From an uncultured Prevotellaceae bacterium (GTDB taxonomy: Bacteria > Bacteroidota > Bacteroidia > Bacteroidales > Muribaculaceae), in contig CAJLMA010000008.1 of assembly GCA_905207705.1 (NCBI GenBank), forward strand, positions 44,099 to 108,098: 64,000 nt of DNA. Direction: 5' to 3'. A program made the position numbers and the translations under genes. Positions 1 to 10,200 of the stretch are shown in pieces (positions within the stretch are counted from its first letter, which is position 1; every line of letters starts with the position of its first letter). The notes under the pieces were generated by a model. That model did not search any database. It was not told the DNA's origin and saw nothing but the letters and a program-made list of their open reading frames with translations.

Positions 1-2663
1 AGCAGTGCCGGGCTGTAGTTGTCGTAGTCTACTTCGGATGGTAAATTGATGGAGAAGGTAAATTCGCCGTTTTGGACAGAGTCTTTAGTTATGGCGAGCT
101 TGTTTGACCGCTCGTTGTACATGTACGGATCGTTATCTTGGTTACCGTAGGTGGTGACAGGCTGTTCCGCGCCAAACAATGTGGGATATATCGTCCCGTT
201 GAACGATGTGTCTTTATTCCCCTTGGTGTCGTAAATAGAGCCTTTTACGGTTATCGTCTGTCTTGCCATGAATTCGGGCATCGTTTCTTCGGTAGGTTCG
301 ATGCCGTTTATCGATTCTATTGCGATGTGGCTTGAGGGGTATGTAAGGCGCATTGCAGGGTCGCCGACATAGACGTAACGCAGCTTGTTGGTGTCGTTGA
401 TGCCGTTTTTTGTCAAGGTATATACGTCGCCCATGCGCAGGAAGTTGCCGTTTTCGTCGCGTTCAAACAGGTGTTTGCCAAATTCTTTGGAGAAGTCGCC
501 ATTGTTGGATATGTAAACCACGCGAGTGGTAGAGACGAGCGAAATTGCTCCGCCACGCGGATTCAGGAACAAGATTTCCCCGCCCGACACGTCGTTGGCA
601 TCGAAGCGAGTGAATTCGCAAGTGGCCGTGACAAACATTGGCAGGTGCTTGAGGTACATGTTGTTCATGTCGGTAATGTTAAGCAGCCCCTCGTGAGTCC
701 AACTGACAGGATTGGCGTGGCCGACATAGATGAGCGACAAAGCACCGTCATCGAGGAGCTTGAACATCTGTTTGCGGGCTTCGGGGTATCTGTTACCGCT
801 ACCATCGCCGGAGATGGGATAGGAATCGGTGTACAAGCGGTTAATCACGAAGTCTGCTCCTCCGTTCGAGTTCATTTCGTTGATGCACGAGTCGGCTTGC
901 ATCATGTGGACATTACTGTCGCTGTCGTCGGCGATGACAATAATATTGTTTTTCCATGAGCCGAGGTCTTGGTTCGCTACATAATTGAGCAGCTTGTCTA
1001 CGACTTGAGTTGCTTCGGTAACGCTTTTGACAGGCATTCGACCCACTGCGATATCCATGCCGCGAGAATACACGTTGGACGTGCTTGAGCCGTCCGACAA
1101 TGTGGCTAATATGTCATCGCTGCAATAAGATGTCTGTTCATTGGCTCCGATGTCGCTTTGCCATAGCAGCAAGCGCGGATAAGGATTACTGCTTACTTGC
1201 TGGGTGATGCCGCGGTTGTCGTAAGAGCCACGTCCGAAAAGCAGCAGGTAGCCCAACTTGTGTCCGTCGCTGCTCGTTCCACGGTCGAAGAACATCTTTG
1301 CCAGTTTGCGGTAGGCCATCACATCGGGAGTGCCTGAAGAAAATTCATTGAATATCAATGCGTGGTCGACGACGAGCACGCGCATCGTGTCAATCTGGCG
1401 GTGCATGTCGGCTATGCGTTCGGCCTGGTCGAGAAATTCACGAGGGGAGATTATTATCATGTCGGGAATCTCGGAGGCGTGCAGGTTCTGGTTGCCTACC
1501 ATTCCCGAGAATTCAGGGGTGGGGAAGCGTCCGCTTTCATTGAAAGCCACATACTCATGGTATCCTGATGATGACGGGGCAAATCGTGCCATGCCATTAC
1601 CGGCAGTGTATTCCACTTCGACCGGCATATGGCTTGTCGTCACATCCCAAACATGTGTATCATCTGATATACCGTCAAGGTTGCACACTGAGTTGCGAGT
1701 GTCGGCATCAGTTCGGAAAAGTAGGGAGTTTTCTCCGCCCATGTCAAGCATTCGTTCGTAGTTTATCGTAATATGATCGAGCCTTGCGATGGATACAGAA
1801 CCGCTATATGTGAACGTGATGCCGAATTCGAGATTCTCATCTTCAAGCGAGAATTGTTTTTGTGTTTCACAAGTGCGGACATTGTCATATTCGCTTGTGA
1901 TAGTGCTTATTTCGTCGTTGCTTGTTTGGCTCAACTCCTCACCGTTGCATGTGAATAGCAGACGGCTTCTTGTGGAGCCTGTTACAGCCGCGCCAAAGCT
2001 TGTGAGAACTGTGACAGGCCCATTTGGCCGGTATCCGTCGAGCGTGAAGTCGAACGTTTGCGATGTGTCATACCTGAAGTCATCACCTAACAGATAATTT
2101 CCGGTTTCTCCCGGTGAAAACAGCTCCTGCTCATAGAATATGTGTTCGGTAAATGTCGTTATTTCGGTGGCTTGGGCTTGAACCTGAGTTTGTTCGTTCT
2201 CCATTTCCACAGGCTCGATGTCACTGCGGTCGGTGATAAAATAGGATCCGGCAGTGGAATACGGATGCTGATATTGGCGATATGTGAGGTAAGTCATGTT
2301 TGCGTCTCGCCATGTAGTAGGGCCTTGGGCGTAAAACAGTATGCGGTCGCCAAGTCGTAGCACAGGTATTTGAGGCAGGTCATCGATTTGCGCGTCATTT
2401 AGCGTTGTAGAGACCGGTGCGCCTCCATAACCGAATATCTTAACATTGTCAAAATCGGTAAATCCCCATGATGCAAGTTGGCTGCGCGAAATGGAGTACA
2501 TGCCTGTTTCGGTAACCGATATTTTGCCCCAATGGCCTTCGGCAAGCACGCTATTGGCTGCATAATGGGATGCTTCGAGCGCGAAGGAGCTTATGGGTGA
2601 GGCTGCTATGAATGAAATGAATAAAACGAGACGAAAAAATATATATCGTGATAACAATTTCAT
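1..2663 (-). CDS. porU: PorU, type IX secretion system sortase (C-terminal part cut by window edge)
   Basis: PorU is the outer-membrane/cell-surface peptidase of the type IX secretion system that removes the C-terminal sorting domain of cargo proteins and attaches them to the surface. The start at 2663 gives a hydrophobic N-terminal signal (MKLLSRYIFF...); an in-frame ATG nine bases upstream (2672) is an alternative. About 887 codons lie in the window and the gene continues past position 1. The caspase-like C25 peptidase pair is visible: His649 in YVGHANPVSW and Cys682 in TATCEFTRFD, followed by a conserved GGAISLVSTTR stretch. The partner porV usually lies just downstream, which here would be outside the window. 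The 1413-residue gene at 7223-11464 encodes a probable substrate. Assignment rests on the catalytic motifs and on length; confident. Confidence 0.93.
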   Translation of the reverse strand, partial: MKLLSRYIFFRLVLFISFIAASPISSFALEASHYAANSVLAEGHWGKISVTETGMYSISRSQLASWGFTDFDNVKIFGYGGAPVSTTLNDAQIDDLPQIPVLRLGDRILFYAQGPTTWRDANMTYLTYRQYQHPYSTAGSYFITDRSDIEPVEMENEQTQVQAQATEITTFTEHIFYEQELFSPGETGNYLLGDDFRYDTSQTFDFTLDGYRPNGPVTVLTSFGAAVTGSTRSRLLFTCNGEELSQTSNDEISTITSEYDNVRTCETQKQFSLEDENLEFGITFTYSGSVSIARLDHITINYERMLDMGGENSLLFRTDADTRNSVCNLDGISDDTHVWDVTTSHMPVEVEYTAGNGMARFAPSSSGYHEYVAFNESGRFPTPEFSGMVGNQNLHASEIPDMIIISPREFLDQAERIADMHRQIDTMRVLVVDHALIFNEFSSGTPDVMAYRKLAKMFFDRGTSSDGHKLGYLLLFGRGSYDNRGITQQVSSNPYPRLLLWQSDIGANEQTSYCSDDILATLSDGSSTSNVYSRGMDIAVGRMPVKSVTEATQVVDKLLNYVANQDLGSWKNNIIVIADDSDSNVHMMQADSCINEMNSNGGADFVINRLYTDSYPISGDGSGNRYPEARKQMFKLLDDGALSLIYVGHANPVSWTHEGLLNITDMNNMYLKHLPMFVTATCEFTRFDANDVSGGEILFLNPRGGAISLVSTTRVVYISNNGDFSKEFGKHLFERDENGNFLRMGDVYTLTKNGINDTNKLRYVYVGDPAMRLTYPSSHIAIESINGIEPTEETMPEFMARQTITVKGSIYDTKGNKDTSFNGTIYPTLFGAEQPVTTYGNQDNDPYMYNERSNKLAITKDSVQNGEFTFSINLPSEVDYDNYSPAL

Positions 2664-2818
2664 AGATGTCATAATAAACTTGTCTTAATCATATAACGAA
2701 AGCTGTCATGAAATATTATGTGTGCTGCATTGCATAAGTCGGCATGATTTTTAACCATGCCGGTGCATGAATGCTCGATTCTTGGTCAAATGCAAAAGCT
2801 ATTATTGATTAAATAGTC

Positions 2819-2826
2819 TATTTTTG
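2819..2826 (+). promoter_or_regulatory. -7 element of the SMR exporter promoter
   Basis: TATTTTTG fits the Bacteroidota -7 consensus TAnnTTTG. Initiation about 7 bases downstream would leave almost no leader for the first ATG at 2837 but about 20 bases for the ATG at 2852, which supports the second start. Confidence 0.45.
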
Positions 2827-2851
2827 CATAATAAAGATGAACTGGCTTATG

Positions 2852-3172
2852 AACTGGGTTATTTTGATAGTTGCCGGATTTTTTGAATCCGGGTTTGCCT
2901 TCTGTCTTGGGAAGATGAAAGGGTTGACGGGTGTTGAGTTTTATTTGTGGGGCGCAGGATTTCTTGTATGCCTGATATTGAGCATGGTGCTGCTTGCAAA
3001 GGCAGTGCAGACATTGCCGATAGGCACGGCCTATCCGGTGTGGACCGGCATAGGTGCCGTCGGTACAGTGCTGCTCGGGATTATATTTTTTCATGAGCCT
3101 GCGTCATTTGCCCGTTTGTTTTTCATCACTACGCTCATAGCATCGATAATTGGATTGAAAGTCGTATCTTGA
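2852..3172 (+). CDS. SMR-family exporter, Gdx/SugE type
   Basis: Small multidrug resistance family protein of about 106 residues with four membrane helices, acting as a dual-topology dimer in the inner membrane. It resembles the SugE/Gdx branch (guanidinium/H+ antiporters): AGFFESGFA carries the essential Glu13, and LPIGTAYPVWTGIGAVG carries the Tyr/Trp binding residues typical of Gdx. I chose the ATG at 2852 rather than 2837 because Glu then falls at position 13, exactly as in SugE, and because of promoter spacing. One oddity: the Trp16 of Gdx proteins is Phe here, so substrate range may differ from guanidinium. It stands alone, divergent from porU, and no guanidine riboswitch is seen upstream. 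Confidence 0.88.
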   Translation, partial: NWVILIVAGFFESGFAFCLGKMKGLTGVEFYLWGAGFLVCLILSMVLLAKAVQTLPIGTAYPVWTGIGAVGTVLLGIIFFHEPASFARLFFITTLIASIIGLKVVS

Positions 3173-3257
3173 CCTGAGAAATGAAAAATTAAAGACATGA
3201 GTTTCGGTCGATGTCGCTATTTATGCTTAACTTTGCATGTACTAAGACTATCATGTG

Positions 3258-3779
3258 ATGGGTGAAGTTAAATCGATTTACCGCGCCGGGGCGGAAAATG
3301 GAGTGGGATTCGGCATCTACTTGACTGCGTTGTCGATAATGCTCATGTATGGGTTCGACAGCGTGTTGCTCATGTATGCCTCAATAGTCTTGTTTCTTGG
3401 CATTCCGGGAGTGGTGTATTTTTATATGCGCAAGTACCATGTGGCATCGCATGGCATTTCGCAATTTTCGGCTCTGTGGATGCTGGGCATATTGATATTC
3501 CTTTTCGGGTCGTTGATTTGCGGCTGCGTGACTTATGTGTGGATGCAATACATAGAGCCTACGTTTATTTACGATCAAGTGCAGATGGCGATAAGGTTGT
3601 ATGAAAGCGTTCCGGGCGAGAATGCCCGTATGCTTGTCGATGTGTTGGAGCGTGCGATAGAAAATCACATGCTTCCGTCGGCTATCGACATCGTAATCGA
3701 GATGATAATGCTGACAACGTTTGTAGGATCGATAATATCTATGATTTTATCGGCTGTTGTCAGGCTGAAGCGTGTATAG
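3258..3779 (+). CDS. DUF4199 membrane protein
   Basis: Small integral membrane protein (about 173 residues) resembling the DUF4199 family of Bacteroidota. Four hydrophobic stretches are visible, at roughly residues 18-36, 38-57, 71-97 and 145-168, with a charged loop between the third and fourth. The function is unknown. A TAACTTTG -7 box lies at 3228-3235. The start is the ATG at 3258; a GTG immediately before it is an alternative. The polyprenyl-phosphate glycosyltransferase begins 35 bases downstream on the same strand, an arrangement I recall as common in the order, so a shared role in envelope glycan or lipid-carrier metabolism is an inference only. Confidence 0.8.
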   Translation: MGEVKSIYRAGAENGVGFGIYLTALSIMLMYGFDSVLLMYASIVLFLGIPGVVYFYMRKYHVASHGISQFSALWMLGILIFLFGSLICGCVTYVWMQYIEPTFIYDQVQMAIRLYESVPGENARMLVDVLERAIENHMLPSAIDIVIEMIMLTTFVGSIISMILSAVVRLKRV

Positions 3780-3814
3780 ATTTGAATTATGTGAAAAATT
3801 AGAAAAAATAAGGA

Positions 3815-4768
3815 ATGGATATATCTGTTGTTGTACCATTATATAACGAAGCCGAATCGTTACCGGAACTTGAAGCATGGATAGAAAGGGTGATGAAGGA
3901 GCATGGCTTTTCGTATGAAATAATTTTTGTCAATGACGGTTCTACCGATAATTCGTGGGAGGTTATAAAAAAGTTGCGAGAAAAGAATCCTGCCATAAAA
4001 GGGATTTGCTTCAGGCGCAACTATGGCAAGTCGCCTGCCTTGAATACCGGATTTGGCAAAGCCGAAGGCGATGTGGTGATAACCATGGATGCTGATTTGC
4101 AAGACAGTCCCGACGAGATACCGGCTTTGTATGACATGATAATGAAAGAAGGGTATGACCTCGTTTCGGGCTGGAAAAAGAAACGTTATGACCCGTTGAG
4201 CAAGACGATACCTACAAAATTGTTCAATGCAACGGCTCGACGTGTGAGCGGGATACACAACTTGCACGACTTCAATTGCGGCTTGAAGGCTTACAAGAAT
4301 ATAGTGGTAAAGCATATTGAAGTGTATGGCGACATGCACCGTTATATACCTTATCTTGCGAAGAATGCCGGATTTGTGAAAATAGGAGAGAAGGTAGTGC
4401 ATCACCAAGCCCGCAAATATGGAAAATCAAAATTCGGGTTAAGCCGGTTTGTCAATGGCTATCTCGACTTGATTACATTGTGGTTTCTTGCCAAATTCGG
4501 CGTGAAGCCAATGCACTTCTTCGGGTTGCTTGGGAGCATAATGTTCTTTATAGGCTTTGTTTCGGTGATAGTAGTCGGCGCATTGAAGCTGTATAATATG
4601 TATTCGGGAGGCGATTATATCCTTGTGACCGATTCGCCGTATTTCTACTTGTCGTTGACAGCGATGATTCTTGGCACGCAACTGTTCCTTGCCGGATTTG
4701 TCGGAGAGATAGTGTGCCGCCATGCTCCGGGACGCAACCATTACGAAATTTCGGAAGAAATGATGTAA
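3815..4768 (+). CDS. GT2 polyprenyl-phosphate glycosyltransferase (DPM1/ArnC-like)
   Basis: Family 2 glycosyltransferase of 317 residues that probably loads a sugar onto undecaprenyl phosphate at the cytoplasmic face of the inner membrane. The N-terminal GT-A domain has VPLYNEAES (7-15), the nucleotide-binding NDGSTD (40-45) and the metal-binding MDADLQDSPDE (91-101) typical of DPM1/ArnC/GtrB enzymes. Two C-terminal membrane helices (about 232-262 and 276-302) match the GtrB-like layout. Which sugar it transfers cannot be read from sequence. It follows DUF4199 closely and probably shares its transcript. Confidence 0.9.
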   Translation: MDISVVVPLYNEAESLPELEAWIERVMKEHGFSYEIIFVNDGSTDNSWEVIKKLREKNPAIKGICFRRNYGKSPALNTGFGKAEGDVVITMDADLQDSPDEIPALYDMIMKEGYDLVSGWKKKRYDPLSKTIPTKLFNATARRVSGIHNLHDFNCGLKAYKNIVVKHIEVYGDMHRYIPYLAKNAGFVKIGEKVVHHQARKYGKSKFGLSRFVNGYLDLITLWFLAKFGVKPMHFFGLLGSIMFFIGFVSVIVVGALKLYNMYSGGDYILVTDSPYFYLSLTAMILGTQLFLAGFVGEIVCRHAPGRNHYEISEEMM

Positions 4769-4843
4769 TACTGACGAAAGCCGCGCAATGTGCTTTTGCA
4801 AGAAATAATATTTTTGTGTAACATGAAACAAGGAAGAGAAAAC

Positions 4844-5374
4844 ATGATAGAATATCCTCAATTTTTCGATTTGCTATGTCGCCGCTATTCTTGTCGCAAG
4901 TATGACAATGCGTCTGTGAGCCGTGAAATGCTGATGGCCATAATGGAAGCGGCTCGTTTTTCCCAATCGGCTTGCAATAAGCAGCCGTGGAAGTTCCTCA
5001 TAATCGATGAGCCGGAATTGAAAGATGTCGTGTTTAAAAGCTACGACAGGGATTGGATTCGAGATGCAGGAGCTTTCATAGTGGTACTTGGCAACAAGAG
5101 TGAAGCGTGGAGTCGCGGATATGATGGTCGCAGCAGCATGGACATAGATATCGCGATAGCTTGCGAAAACATCTGCCTTGCCACTGCCACGCTCGGCCTT
5201 GGTGCTTGCTGGATAGGCAACTTTGACGTGAATCCATTGATAGAGGGGTTTTCAATACCCGAGGAGTGGGAACCTGTGGCTATAATATCGATAGGTTATC
5301 CCAAAGATCCTCATGAACAGCCTGAAAAGAAGAGAAAAAACATTGACGAGATAGTGAAATGGGGAAAATTCTGA
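4844..5374 (+). CDS. Nitroreductase-family FMN oxidoreductase
   Basis: Single-domain nitroreductase-like flavoprotein of 176 residues. The N-terminal RRYSCRKYD (R-x-S-x-R, residues 14-18) is the FMN phosphate-binding signature, followed by AARFSQSACNKQPWKF, and the C-terminal GLGACWIGNF loop is also typical. Such enzymes use NAD(P)H to reduce quinones, nitro compounds or flavin-like substrates; the true substrate is unknown. I chose the ATG at 4844 because an AAGGAAGAG ribosome-binding stretch precedes it and the family starts close to the first helix; ATG 4823 is possible. The end overlaps the next gene by 16 bases, suggesting translational coupling. Confidence 0.88.
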   Translation: MIEYPQFFDLLCRRYSCRKYDNASVSREMLMAIMEAARFSQSACNKQPWKFLIIDEPELKDVVFKSYDRDWIRDAGAFIVVLGNKSEAWSRGYDGRSSMDIDIAIACENICLATATLGLGACWIGNFDVNPLIEGFSIPEEWEPVAIISIGYPKDPHEQPEKKRKNIDEIVKWGKF

Positions 5375-5868
5375 AACTGTTATTGTTGTCGGCGGTTTGC
5401 GTGGCGGCAGTATTGTCGTGCACGCCGAGTACATGTGACGAGAACAGTACAGCAATTCCGCTTGCTTGTTTTTATGCAAGCGAGACGAAGCAGTCTATCG
5501 CGATAGATTCTTTGACGGTATATGGTGTCGGTGCTCCCGGCGACACGGTGATAATGGATAACGGAATGGCGACACAAGTGTACTTGCCGTTGAGGATGAA
5601 TACGCACAATTGTCAATTTGTATTCCACCACGAGAATGTGGCACTCTCCGATCCGCGTTACAATGACACGTTGACCATAAATTATGACCCTGTCCCTTAT
5701 TTTTCATCGATGGATTGTGGGGCAATGTATTATTATGATGTCGTGAATTATGAGTACACCACCAATCTGCTCGATTCGGTGCGCATAATCACAGACAGGT
5801 TTACAAATGCCGATGTGGAGACGGTGCAGGTATATTTCAGGGTAGGAGAATCCTCACCCGAAATATGA
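5359..5868 (+). CDS. DUF6452-like lipoprotein
   Basis: Predicted 169-residue lipoprotein: hydrophobic signal peptide with lipobox AVLSC, acylated Cys21. The mature part resembles the Bacteroidales DUF6452 family (beta-rich, with LPLRMNTHNCQFVF and a conserved Asp-Cys-Gly near residue 119). The function is unknown. It overlaps the nitroreductase end by 16 bases. From memory, DUF6452 genes often sit beside a DUF6048 gene; here the DUF6048 gene lies about 17 kb away at 22.8 kb, so the usual pair appears to be split. Family call moderately confident, lipoprotein call confident. Confidence 0.75.
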   Translation: MGKILKLLLLSAVCVAAVLSCTPSTCDENSTAIPLACFYASETKQSIAIDSLTVYGVGAPGDTVIMDNGMATQVYLPLRMNTHNCQFVFHHENVALSDPRYNDTLTINYDPVPYFSSMDCGAMYYYDVVNYEYTTNLLDSVRIITDRFTNADVETVQVYFRVGESSPEI

Positions 5869-5897
5869 CGGTTTCAAATATATATTATTGACAGGAT

Positions 5898-6401
5898 ATG
5901 CCGGTGTGTAAACGACAATTGACCCCTGAGAATGCGTTGGCGAGGTGTGCTGCGTTATGCTCACGCAGCGAGCAGGCCGAGCATGACATACGCATGAAGT
6001 TACGTGGTTGGGGCATTAGTGACGCCGATAGTGACAAGATTGTATCAAGGCTCGTCGAGGGACGATATCTCGATGAGGGAAGATACGCGCGTGCGTTTGT
6101 GCGAGACAAGTTCAGATTTGGCGGTTGGGGACGATTGAAAATCGCATACGCATTGCGTCAAAAGCATGTGTCGGCCGATGCCATTGACGATGCCATGACC
6201 GAGATAGACCCGGTAGATTATGAGGCAGCACTCGAAAAATTGATGAAGTCGAAATATCGAATGGTGGCGTCGCGCGATAAGATTAAAGCAAAAGCGGCAT
6301 TGATGCGTTTTGCAGCCCAACGAGGATTTGAATCGGATCTCATAGTACGCGTCGCCGGACGTTTGGTTGCCGGACTTGATGATGCGGATGACTACATTTA
6401 A
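5898..6401 (+). CDS. recX: RecX-family regulatory protein
   Basis: RecX binds RecA filaments and modulates recombination. The 167-residue product shows the three-repeat helical layout: CSRSEQAEHDIRMKLRGWG, then LVEGRYLDEGRYARAFVRDK with the RYLDE.RYA core, then FGGWGRLKIAYALRQK. The start at ATG 5898 follows an ACAGGA ribosome-binding stretch. recA is not in the window. The gene lies 29 bases after the DUF6452 lipoprotein and 49 bases before comF, so these small genes may be cotranscribed. Confidence 0.92.
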   Translation: MPVCKRQLTPENALARCAALCSRSEQAEHDIRMKLRGWGISDADSDKIVSRLVEGRYLDEGRYARAFVRDKFRFGGWGRLKIAYALRQKHVSADAIDDAMTEIDPVDYEAALEKLMKSKYRMVASRDKIKAKAALMRFAAQRGFESDLIVRVAGRLVAGLDDADDYI

Positions 6402-6450
6402 TCAGCCATATTGCATTCAACCTATTTGCCTTGCTTTTTTATTCGTGTCC

Positions 6451-7143
6451 ATGAAAAATTTTCTCAGTAATTTGGTCGATTTGTTTTTCCCACGCGTGTG
6501 TCCCGTGTGCGGCAGGGCATTGAATGCGCAAGAGGGATATGTGTGCGACATGTGCATGGTCGATTTGCCACGCACCGGCTACCATGAGCGCGAATTCAAT
6601 GCGGTGGAACAGCTCTTTGCCGGTAAAGTCAGGATTGAAAGGGCTTCGGGGTACTTTTTCTATGAACGCGGAAACAATTATGCCTCTATATTGCATGATA
6701 TTAAATATCATAATCAGCCATTGCTGGGTGAATGGATGGGCAGGCAATTTGCATTGGAGACAGCCGGCAGCGAATTATGGAACGGGATAGACTTGATCGT
6801 TCCGGTGCCTTTGCACAGGAACAAGCTTATAATGCGAGGTTATAACCAAAGCGAGTACATAGCGCGTGGCATGGCTTCGGTTTTGGGGTGCCATGTGGAG
6901 AATATCGTGACAGCCGTCAGGGAGCATGAAACACAGACGAACAAAGGGCTGCATGAGCGGTTGTCGAACACCGAAGGCATATTTGCAGTGAAACACCCGG
7001 AACGGCATTGCAGTCAACATGTATTGATAGTCGATGATGTGGTGACGACGGGGGCAACGTTGTTGTCGTGTGCCGAAGCATTATTGGCTATTCCCGATGT
7101 GAAAATGTCGATAGCCACCCTTGCCGTGGCACGATTGTCATAA
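6451..7143 (+). CDS. ComF-family phosphoribosyltransferase-like protein
   Basis: ComF-like protein of 230 residues. The N-terminal zinc-binding site is CPVCGR...CDMC (Cys17, Cys20, Cys32, Cys35), and the C-terminal half is a type I phosphoribosyltransferase fold with the PRPP loop LIVDDVVTTGATLLSC. In competent bacteria ComF helps DNA uptake; in other bacteria its role is uncertain, and a link to DNA uptake here is only inferred. I chose ATG 6451 because it places the zinc motif at the usual distance from the N terminus and avoids overlap with recX, although the frame stays open upstream to 6367. A strong hairpin follows the gene. Confidence 0.9.
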   Translation: MKNFLSNLVDLFFPRVCPVCGRALNAQEGYVCDMCMVDLPRTGYHEREFNAVEQLFAGKVRIERASGYFFYERGNNYASILHDIKYHNQPLLGEWMGRQFALETAGSELWNGIDLIVPVPLHRNKLIMRGYNQSEYIARGMASVLGCHVENIVTAVREHETQTNKGLHERLSNTEGIFAVKHPERHCSQHVLIVDDVVTTGATLLSCAEALLAIPDVKMSIATLAVARLS

Positions 7144-7167
7144 AACAACAATAGAGAAAAAAATGAA

Positions 7168-7194
7168 GAGAGCCGGGCATTTTGCCCGGCTCTC
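7168..7194 (-). terminator. Rho-independent terminator of the type IX cargo gene
   Basis: Perfect 12-bp GC-rich stem (7168-7179 with 7183-7194) around a 3-base loop. Read on the minus strand it is followed by a T-rich stretch (complement of the A run at 7157-7163), so it terminates the minus-strand gene; it also separates this gene from comF coming from the other side. Confidence 0.85.
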
Positions 7195-7222
7195 TCTCGA
7201 ATGTCATGGTTTTAGACTATTT

Positions 7223-10200
7223 TTATTTCACAATGAACTTCATTGTCTTTACTCCCGAGTTGGTTGCAACTTTTGCAAAGTATATACCCGGAACGTAGCT
7301 TGAAACATTGTGGCGGAACTCAGTACCATTGATTCCGGTAGAAGAGTAAACCATTGTTCCGGCTGCCGAATACAAGGAAACTTCGTTGATTGCGGCACCT
7401 GCTGCGTTTATCACGAGAGTTTCGCTTGCAGGATTAGGATACAATGTTATCGAAGTGGCATCGGCCAGGTTGTCGTTGACTGATCCTCCAGACGGCTTGC
7501 TGACAGTAATGTCATCGACCATGAATATGAAGGCGTCTTCCGATACGCATTGTATTGCGATGTAGATATTTTCTCCGGCATATTCGCTCAAGTCAACGGT
7601 AACTTCTTCCCAGTCTTCGACAGGAGCTTCACCCGATTTAACAACAGAGAAGCTTGCCGGGTCATTGTCGGTTTCCGATACGAGCACATTGTATTTCTCA
7701 AGTCCGTATTGGTCGGTATAAGATTTTACAAAGAGCGATATGGAAGCGTCCTCTTCCGGCATTTCCAACAGCGGAGAAATCAACCAGTCGTCGTTCAATC
7801 CCGAAGAAGCCGAGAATGCGGCACCAATCTTGTTGCCACCATGAGGCATGATGCCTTCGGCTCCTTCCATGCCTATCATTGAAGGCGTTGTCATTGACGG
7901 GTTGAATGCCATGAATCCGAATGCTCCGGATGCCGGCATCGGGAATGTTATGCCTTGGAATCCGTAAACTATGGATTCGTCACCGTCAACGGTAGTCCAT
8001 TGAGGATTGAATCCCGAGGTGGCAAAGTCGGCACAGCTTTCAAAGTCCATTGTGTACGGGTCGAGAGCTTCCATTGAAGTCACGACTTTCTGCATTTCAT
8101 TGTTTTCGGCATTTTCATCGCCTTCAAGAGCAACTGAAGCAACGATTGTGTATTCTCCGGCTTCCGACAAGTCGGCTGAGAAAGTGTATTCTCCCGAAGC
8201 GTAGGCTCCAAGTGTAATTTCTTGCGAATCAAGCGCAGTTCCGTTCACTGTCACGCTAAGGGTAGCCGTAGATTCTTCGTAGCCGTTGTTTGTGACTTTA
8301 ACCACGATAGGTTCGTTGTCGGCAAACAATCCTTCGGTTGCTGGTGACGGGATTTCTGTTACGGCAAGATCTTTTGCCATTGCAGTGCCTTCTCCGAATA
8401 CAAGGCGTATTGCAGGATTTCCAAGGCCTACTTGAGTGTTGATGATATCGTTGGATACCACATACAGGATTCCGTCATTGCTCATGTCGCATATCAATTG
8501 ATAGCCGGTGAAGTAAACCACTGCGAGATAATCGCCAGGAGTGAGTTGGCGAGGAGCAATTTGATAAGTGATTTGTCCTGTTTCGTTGCCTTGTTCAACA
8601 TCGGTGTCGACAATCAGGTCGCCTACGGTCATTGTTGCCGCATCCCACTTGTAGACCTGCAAGTTTATCATTTGTCCGTCGACTGCTCCCCATCCGATTG
8701 AGATGCCTGTGAGTACATCTTCGGTTCCGATGCTGAATACCGAGCCTGCACCCAACATAGATTCGGCTCCTACGGCATTTTGGGCATTGTACATGTCGGC
8801 AGTTACATGGTCATAAGCTAATTCTTCTTCGGTCAAAGTAGTCGAAACCGATACTTCATTGTCGTCTTGGTTAGGATCAACGGTGCTTGCTCCAAGCGAG
8901 GCAATAACTTTGAATGTCACAGTTTCACCTACAACAGAGTTAATGGCAGAAACTTCGACAGGTACCGAAACCGTGGCTCCCGGAGCGATTTGTGGAATCG
9001 ATGCCATGCCGGCAACGCTTGATGTTCCGTTGAATGTGACGATGATGTTGCCCTGCTCGATGGCCTTGAGGCCACGGTTTTCAAGGTTGACGCTCATATT
9101 GATGTTCTTGGCTTGCGATTCAGGAATCAAAGAAGGCATGCCCGATATTGATGCTATGGCGATGTCGTAGTCGCTCATTTCGGTAATGCTGACTGACTTG
9201 ACATATATGGTTGCGTTGTTGGTTTTTGGAACGATGGCAAATGAGTAAATGCCGCTTTCGTCACACTCAAACATTGCTTCGTTCGTAACAAATGTGTCGT
9301 TGGTGTATACGTCTTCGTAGGAAGCGATTACCTCCCATTCCTCTATAGGAGTACCGTCAAGGCCGCAAACGATGTCAAAGTCATCTGTTAATTGCCATAT
9401 CAACATTACCATTCCTGCCATGTAATTGAATGACATGCGGTAACTCTTTCCACTTTCGAGGTTTATGCCTTGTGAAATAAGAGGTTTGCCCATCAAGGCG
9501 TTCATGGCTTCGTAGTTTGTGTCATAGATCCATGATCCACTTTCGTAAGCCCACTTGGTCCGGTCTTCTTCATTGGTGAAGTCGGTTATAAATGGCACGT
9601 CGGCAGGCGCGAAGTGGGTGGTTGTGGCTGATGCCGTGTTGTTGTCGGCGTTGCTGTCTTCATGCCCTGATTGCGATTCTACGCTGGTTGCCGTCACGGA
9701 GACAGTGTATGTTCCCTCTTGTGAAAAGTCGGCTGGTGTCAAAAATTCCACTGTCACAGATTCTCCCATAGGTATCGGTGTGCTGAAATTTTCTGATACG
9801 CCAGCGGATGAATCGTTGACTTTGTACATCAATGAGAATGAAGTTATGTCGTCAGTTCCGACATTGGAAACTACAGCACCGATGGTTTCACCTGTACCCA
9901 ACGTAGTGGCCGATGTGGGAAGGATTACCTGGTCGATGGAGATGTCTGGAGTTCCTATATATGCGCCCTTGTCGATTGTCACGTTGTCGATGTACATACC
10001 CATCTGGTCGGGCATCGATGTAGCATGGAACGCAAAATAGTAGGCTCCTGCTTCCTCGGCAGTGAAAGTAATCGGGCTGAATACGTTTTCTGTGTTTTCG
10101 TTGAAGTTCTCATATTTGCGGATGACAGTCATGTCTTCAACATTGGGAGTCTTGCCATATAGAACTTCAAAACTTTCGAAATAGCTTGCCGAAAGGGCAC

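Noticed and set aside
6367..6450. N-terminal extension of ComF overlapping recX
   Set aside because: The extension is unlike the family and the zinc motif is correctly spaced from ATG 6451.
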